Shown here in pieces: positions 6,199 to 8,901 of a DNA stretch of 8,901 bases. This DNA comes from an uncultured Fretibacterium sp. (GTDB lineage Bacteria; Synergistota; Synergistia; Synergistales; Aminobacteriaceae). Position numbers and translations under genes: made by a program. The DNA lies in NCBI GenBank assembly GCA_937892105.1, contig CALAUZ010000401.1:1-8901 (forward strand), read 5' to 3'. Numbering within the stretch: the first letter of the stretch is position 1; the number at the start of each line of letters is the position of its first letter. The notes under the pieces were generated by a model. The model ran no database searches and was not told where the DNA came from. It worked only from the letters and a program-made list of their open reading frames with translations.

Positions 6199-6235
6199 AC
6201 AGGGCAAAGGGATTTTCCATGCCCTGTCCTTTTTT
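6199..6235. terminator. Bidirectional factor-independent terminator between convergent operons
   Basis: ACAGGGCA (6199-6206) pairs perfectly with TGCCCTGT (6220-6227); GG and CC inside the loop can add pairs. On the plus strand CC and six T follow (6230-6235). On the minus strand the stem is followed by TTTTTAGC, because of the A-run at 6194-6199. It therefore ends both the lysis operon (stop at 6188) and the minus-strand operon (stop at 6242-6244). Confidence 0.88.
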
Positions 6236-6241
6236 CTACCT

Positions 6242-7852
6242 TTATTCCGTTAGCATTGGCATTGAGTGGTTCACGTCAAACAAGTAATAGTTCGCTTCTC
6301 TTATCGTTTCTTCATAGCTCTCGCGCCCCTCGAAACTTTTTATTACTGCCTGTTCTTCGGCCTCCATCTCGGCATATTTCCTGCTCGCATACCCTTTCGG
6401 TAACCAGCCTTTACGCTGTGAACCAAAGATGTTCAGCTTCTTCAGCAGTCTTTCATTCCTGAACGTCAAGTGGCATGTCCCCTTCTTGTAAAACGTTACT
6501 GTGAAATACTTTAGCTCGATTTTTTGCAGCTGACCTCGCGCTATTGCTCTCTCAATTTCTGACTCTAAATCAAATGTATCCCCTGTTTCTCCATTGTCTA
6601 GGTAATTTAATGCCTTCTCTATATCCGTGAGCTTATGTACCACATTCATCGCGTTCACACTGCAATGAATATTCCCTTCATAACGATACACGTCATATAT
6701 ACTCAGCGGCAATATTACTTTCTTGTTAATTTTCCATGACAGATTCGTCTTCCAGCCGTTGTAGTAGTGTATGTTGTTCTTTAGGTCTATGTCCCATGAA
6801 TGACGCTCTGATAGTTCATCGAACAAGTCTATTATGCAGTCCTCCACTCCCTTTATCAGCCTATGCGATAATTCCTCCTGCACCGTCTTTATGTTCCAGT
6901 ACGAGAAATCATATCCCGTGAACGTGTTTACCTGTGATAGATATTCATTCTGCAAGTTGCTCGTCAGACGTCCCATAAATCTTGGTTCTCGGAAGAATTT
7001 ATCCCAGTACCTACGCCGCACCGCTTGCACATACTTATTCACGCTGAAATCTTTACTGCTTCCGTATCCTCGCTCTTGTATCCCTATCATTACAGGGCTG
7101 TTTCCGTCAAGAGACTTACTACGAAGCTCCAAAACCTCATCATACAGGCGCAATCCCCACTCCAATTCTCGGTTATACTGTGCTACGAACGCTGACACTA
7201 AATCCGACTCCGCAAGCTCAGAATTTTCTCGAACCTTCTCGTACTCCTCATACCCTTTTTCTCGCAATGTCGCAAATATTGTCGTCTTGCGCTCAGTTTC
7301 GGGAATTATTACTTTTACGCACGCCACTTCCACTTCTGTCGGCCTCTCAGCGTCTAAAAAGGCGTTTTCATAGCATTTTATCTCTGCTCCATACTGTTCC
7401 AGCTTTTTGCCCAATTCCTTTCGCTCATTACTGTAGGGGTTTCTCAACGTCTCCGCATTCAATAGGCAGATTATTGCTCCTCCGGTGGTCTGCTGGACTT
7501 CTATCGCCTTCAGAATATGACGCGCCCCCTGCGAAAATGGCGGGTTCATCAATATCAGGTCATAGTGCTTGTACGTGTGAAATGTCAGAAAGTCATCATG
7601 TACTACTCGATACCCTTTCTCTTTCAATATTGCTCGAAACTCGGGTTCAATTTCTATGCAGTCTATTCCCTCTCCAGCATATTCACGCCAGATCTGCTCT
7701 TTCTTATGCTTTATGTAATCGCAGATATTACCCCGTCCCGCTGACGGTTCTAAAACATATTCCACTTCGTCCCACTTTAATCCTGCTGTTATTTGTTCCA
7801 AAAGGTTTTCTGGCGTGGGGTAGTAATCTTCACTCCCTGTGATTTTCAGCAT
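6242..7852 (-). CDS. DUF4942-type adenine-specific DNA methyltransferase
   Basis: This 536-residue protein is a class I SAM-dependent methyltransferase. It opens with YYPTPENLLEQI (10-21), typical of phage N6-adenine methyltransferases. SAM-binding motif I is VLEPSAGRGN (33-42), the acidic loop is IEIEP (66-70), and catalytic motif IV is NPPF (103-106). Residues about 215-490 match DUF4942, with YYNGWKTNLSW (363-373), TVTFYKKGTCHLTF (451-464), a leucine-rich LLKKLNIFG and GWLP (482-485). No restriction endonuclease is adjacent, so it is an orphan methyltransferase, perhaps protecting phage DNA from host cutting. ATG at 7852 has GAGAGGAAGG just upstream. It is the last gene of the minus-strand operon, 37 bases after the Lar-like gene. 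The target sequence cannot be read from the protein. Confidence 0.9.
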   Translation of the reverse strand: MLKITGSEDYYPTPENLLEQITAGLKWDEVEYVLEPSAGRGNICDYIKHKKEQIWREYAGEGIDCIEIEPEFRAILKEKGYRVVHDDFLTFHTYKHYDLILMNPPFSQGARHILKAIEVQQTTGGAIICLLNAETLRNPYSNERKELGKKLEQYGAEIKCYENAFLDAERPTEVEVACVKVIIPETERKTTIFATLREKGYEEYEKVRENSELAESDLVSAFVAQYNRELEWGLRLYDEVLELRSKSLDGNSPVMIGIQERGYGSSKDFSVNKYVQAVRRRYWDKFFREPRFMGRLTSNLQNEYLSQVNTFTGYDFSYWNIKTVQEELSHRLIKGVEDCIIDLFDELSERHSWDIDLKNNIHYYNGWKTNLSWKINKKVILPLSIYDVYRYEGNIHCSVNAMNVVHKLTDIEKALNYLDNGETGDTFDLESEIERAIARGQLQKIELKYFTVTFYKKGTCHLTFRNERLLKKLNIFGSQRKGWLPKGYASRKYAEMEAEEQAVIKSFEGRESYEETIREANYYLFDVNHSMPMLTE

Positions 7853-7889
7853 TTACCTTCCTCTCTTATCTTAAAAAACGAGAGCTGTC

Positions 7890-8090
7890 TTAGATCCCGT
7901 TTCTACTGTTCCATACTCTTAACGCTTCTTCGTATGGCAATCCGTCTCCCGTATAACCCATTCCGCAAACTGCGCACTGCACTCCGTATATCAGCTCTGG
8001 CTTGCCTTCTGCTCCCTTACCATTGCATCCGCTTGGATATATTAATCCGGCATTCCCGCAGAAAGGGCACGACTTCAGTTCCTCTATCAT
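7890..8090 (-). CDS. Lar-like restriction-alleviation-type zinc-ribbon protein
   Basis: I set the start at ATG 8090, not 8114, because AAAGGAG (8097-8103) is six bases upstream of it. The 66-residue product has L-K-S-C-P-F-C-G (5-12), a second pair QCAVCG (38-43), and a final E-E-A-L-R-V-W-N-S-R-N. This CPFCG ... C-x-x-C ... A-x-x-x-W-N-x-R pattern is the hallmark of the Lar-like family of phage proteins. Lar of the Rac prophage relieves EcoKI restriction by boosting host modification; many relatives are untested. Being next to a DNA methyltransferase gene fits such a role but does not prove it. Its ribosome site overlaps the stop codon of the upstream gene. Confidence 0.8.
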   Translation of the reverse strand: MIEELKSCPFCGNAGLIYPSGCNGKGAEGKPELIYGVQCAVCGMGYTGDGLPYEEALRVWNSRNGI

Positions 8091-8096
8091 GAATAG

Positions 8097-8103
8097 CTCC
8101 TTT
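8097..8103 (-). promoter_or_regulatory. Ribosome binding site that sets the Lar-like start
   Basis: AAAGGAG on the minus strand overlaps the TAA of the preceding gene and is spaced six bases from ATG 8090. The earlier in-frame ATG at 8114 would lie inside the upstream coding region without such a site. Confidence 0.8.
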
Positions 8104-8404
8104 ACCAATACCATCTGGCCTGGTCTATCCTCTTACCGTTCTTGTACACGGGATATCCTTCACTGTCCACGTCATATATGTAGCCCCTATCCCACTCTCT
8201 ACTCAGTCGGTCTATATCATAGCCGTGAACTGTCCGTTTTCCGCATTCTGGACATTCTATATACCGTGCCAAAGCATATGGGTAATCCTCTCGTTCTTCT
8301 ATTACTATGTTCCCTCGCTCATTACCACACTTGCGGCAAAAGCTTACATACGAACCGCATACCCTCAGTCGCGATATTTGGTACTCTTTCATGTACATGT
8401 TCAT
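8102..8404 (-). CDS. Zinc-ribbon phage protein, unknown function
   Basis: This 100-residue protein carries two knuckles, C-R-K-C-G (23-27) and C-P-E-C-G-K (51-56), so one zinc ribbon is likely; Cys16 is extra. After the ribbon come charged helix and strand segments with several tyrosines and tryptophans, ending RWYW. ATG 8404 has AAAGGGG (8413-8419) eight bases upstream; two more ATGs follow at codons 3 and 5. It directly precedes the Lar-like gene with coupled translation. Such small zinc ribbons are common in phage early operons. They may bind nucleic acid or proteins, but no family is recognised. Confidence 0.75.
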   Translation of the reverse strand: MNMYMKEYQISRLRVCGSYVSFCRKCGNERGNIVIEEREDYPYALARYIECPECGKRTVHGYDIDRLSREWDRGYIYDVDSEGYPVYKNGKRIDQARWYW

Positions 8405-8426
8405 TTTTTATTCCCCTTTCAGCAAC

Positions 8427-8461
8427 AAAAAAGGCCGGTCTCGCGTCTTTCCTTCCGGCCT
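8427..8461 (-). terminator. Factor-independent terminator or attenuator inside the minus-strand operon
   Basis: On the minus strand AGGCCGG (8461-8455) pairs with CCGGCCT (8438-8432), loop of 16 bases, followed by six T (8432-8427). It sits ten bases after one gene's stop and only about 22 bases before the next gene's ATG, which leaves no room for a full promoter in between. It therefore probably tunes read-through from the upstream gene into the zinc-ribbon, Lar-like and methyltransferase genes. Confidence 0.75.
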
Positions 8462-8470
8462 CTTGCTCCT

Positions 8471-8800
8471 TTATTCTTCCGTTACTTCCACGCTGTATTT
8501 CACGGATTTCCTGTCCGGTCTTTTAGTATGAAGTAATGTCCCGGTCTTCAATGCCCTGTAACAGTCTCGTATTAAGTGTCCGGTTTTCCACCACGTTATC
8601 TGCGAGCTTTTCGCATCTGCTTTCCATAGCTCTCGGCACACTCCATCTATCTGCTTCCAAGAATATCCTCGTGTACGCGCCTCCTCTATTTCTTCCAGGT
8701 GATGCCGGATTAGTGCAAACACTACTTCCAAACTCTTGTTCCTTACGGGATTTCCGTTCGGTTTTTCTGTTGATAACGCCTCAAGTATCGTTAATGCCAT
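8471..8800 (-). CDS. Hypothetical small alpha-helical protein
   Basis: I do not recognise this 109-residue protein. It is mainly helical and charged. A region IEEARTRGYSWKQIDGVCRELW (about 38-59) has the look of a helix-turn-helix of the kind seen in small plasmid and phage regulators, in which the phrase 'G-x-S-W-x-x-I' begins the recognition part. A second aromatic helix TWWKTGHLIRDCYRALKTG (69-87) follows, then a basic tail. ATG 8800 has AGGAGG (8810-8815) nine bases upstream. Its stop is followed by the terminator at 8427-8461. DNA binding is a guess from composition and pattern. Confidence 0.7.
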   Translation of the reverse strand: MALTILEALSTEKPNGNPVRNKSLEVVFALIRHHLEEIEEARTRGYSWKQIDGVCRELWKADAKSSQITWWKTGHLIRDCYRALKTGTLLHTKRPDRKSVKYSVEVTEE

Positions 8801-8817
8801 TACCTTTGTCCTCCTGT

Positions 8818-8901
8818 CTAGGCTGTCCTTCTATGGCGGCGGTCGCTTTCGTACTGCTCGATTGCATCGCATGTCGCTTCATAATTCAGGCTCGCAAGCC
8901 C
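8818..8901 (-). CDS. 3' end of a minus-strand gene, cut by the window edge
   Basis: From the right edge to a TAG at 8820-8818 a frame is open for 27 codons, ending A-I-E-Q-Y-E-S-D-R-R-H-R-R-T-A. The helical, Arg-rich ending and its position just before the ribosome site of the next gene support a real coding end. The 17-base gap to the next start fits an operon. The product cannot be named. Confidence 0.6.
   Translation of the reverse strand, partial: GLASLNYEATCDAIEQYESDRRHRRTA

Noticed and set aside
7180..7842. Long plus-strand reading frame opposite the methyltransferase (220 codons)
   Set aside because: It is antisense to a clear methyltransferase with conserved motifs, and its Leu/Ser/Pro-rich composition is typical of a shadow frame.
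7861..7884. Hairpin CTCTC/GAGAG just before the methyltransferase start, which might hide its ribosome site
   Set aside because: The stem is only five pairs with a 14-base AT-rich loop and would be unstable.

Overview
The window looks like part of a tailed-phage or prophage genome from an anaerobic, probably gut-type bacterium (Firmicutes-like or Synergistota-like; this host guess is weak). The phage identity rests on a compact plus-strand block of tail-fibre-type genes, two small proteins resembling the DUF1659 and DUF2922 families that are common in Firmicutes mobile elements, and a lysis pair made of an M15 peptidase and a LydA-like holin. No integrase, repressor, terminase, capsid or tRNA gene is visible, so I cannot tell phage from prophage.

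Layout. Positions 1-136 hold no secure gene. A divergent minus-strand start may run off the left edge at 77, and a strong hairpin at 97-136 resembles the end of an IS200/IS605 (TnpB-type) element. From there to 6188 eleven genes run on the plus strand, almost without gaps. They are a 361-residue unknown protein, a 142-residue beta-rich protein, an HSHSN-motif fibre protein, a DUF2793-like fibre protein, a He_PIG plus DUF6273-like lectin-like protein, a coiled-coil protein, a beta-rich protein with a DUF1659-like tail, then DUF1659-like, DUF2922-like, the M15 endolysin and the holin. A bidirectional terminator at 6199-6235 closes this operon.

From 6242 to the right edge all genes are on the minus strand and converge on the lysis genes. 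In transcription order they are the 3' end of an unknown gene, a 109-residue unknown protein, a factor-independent terminator or attenuator, a zinc-ribbon protein, a Lar-like zinc-ribbon protein, and a DUF4942-type adenine DNA methyltransferase. This reads as the distal end of an early or accessory operon concerned with DNA modification and possibly with escape from host restriction.

How they work together (inference): the plus-strand genes build the host-recognition end of the tail and then lyse the cell; the minus-strand genes modify phage DNA. The points I find most worth a second look are the hairpin at the left edge, the shared C-terminal modules (gene pairs at 1590/2023 and 4335/4992), the candidate receptor-binding protein at 2875, and the terminator lodged inside the minus-strand operon.
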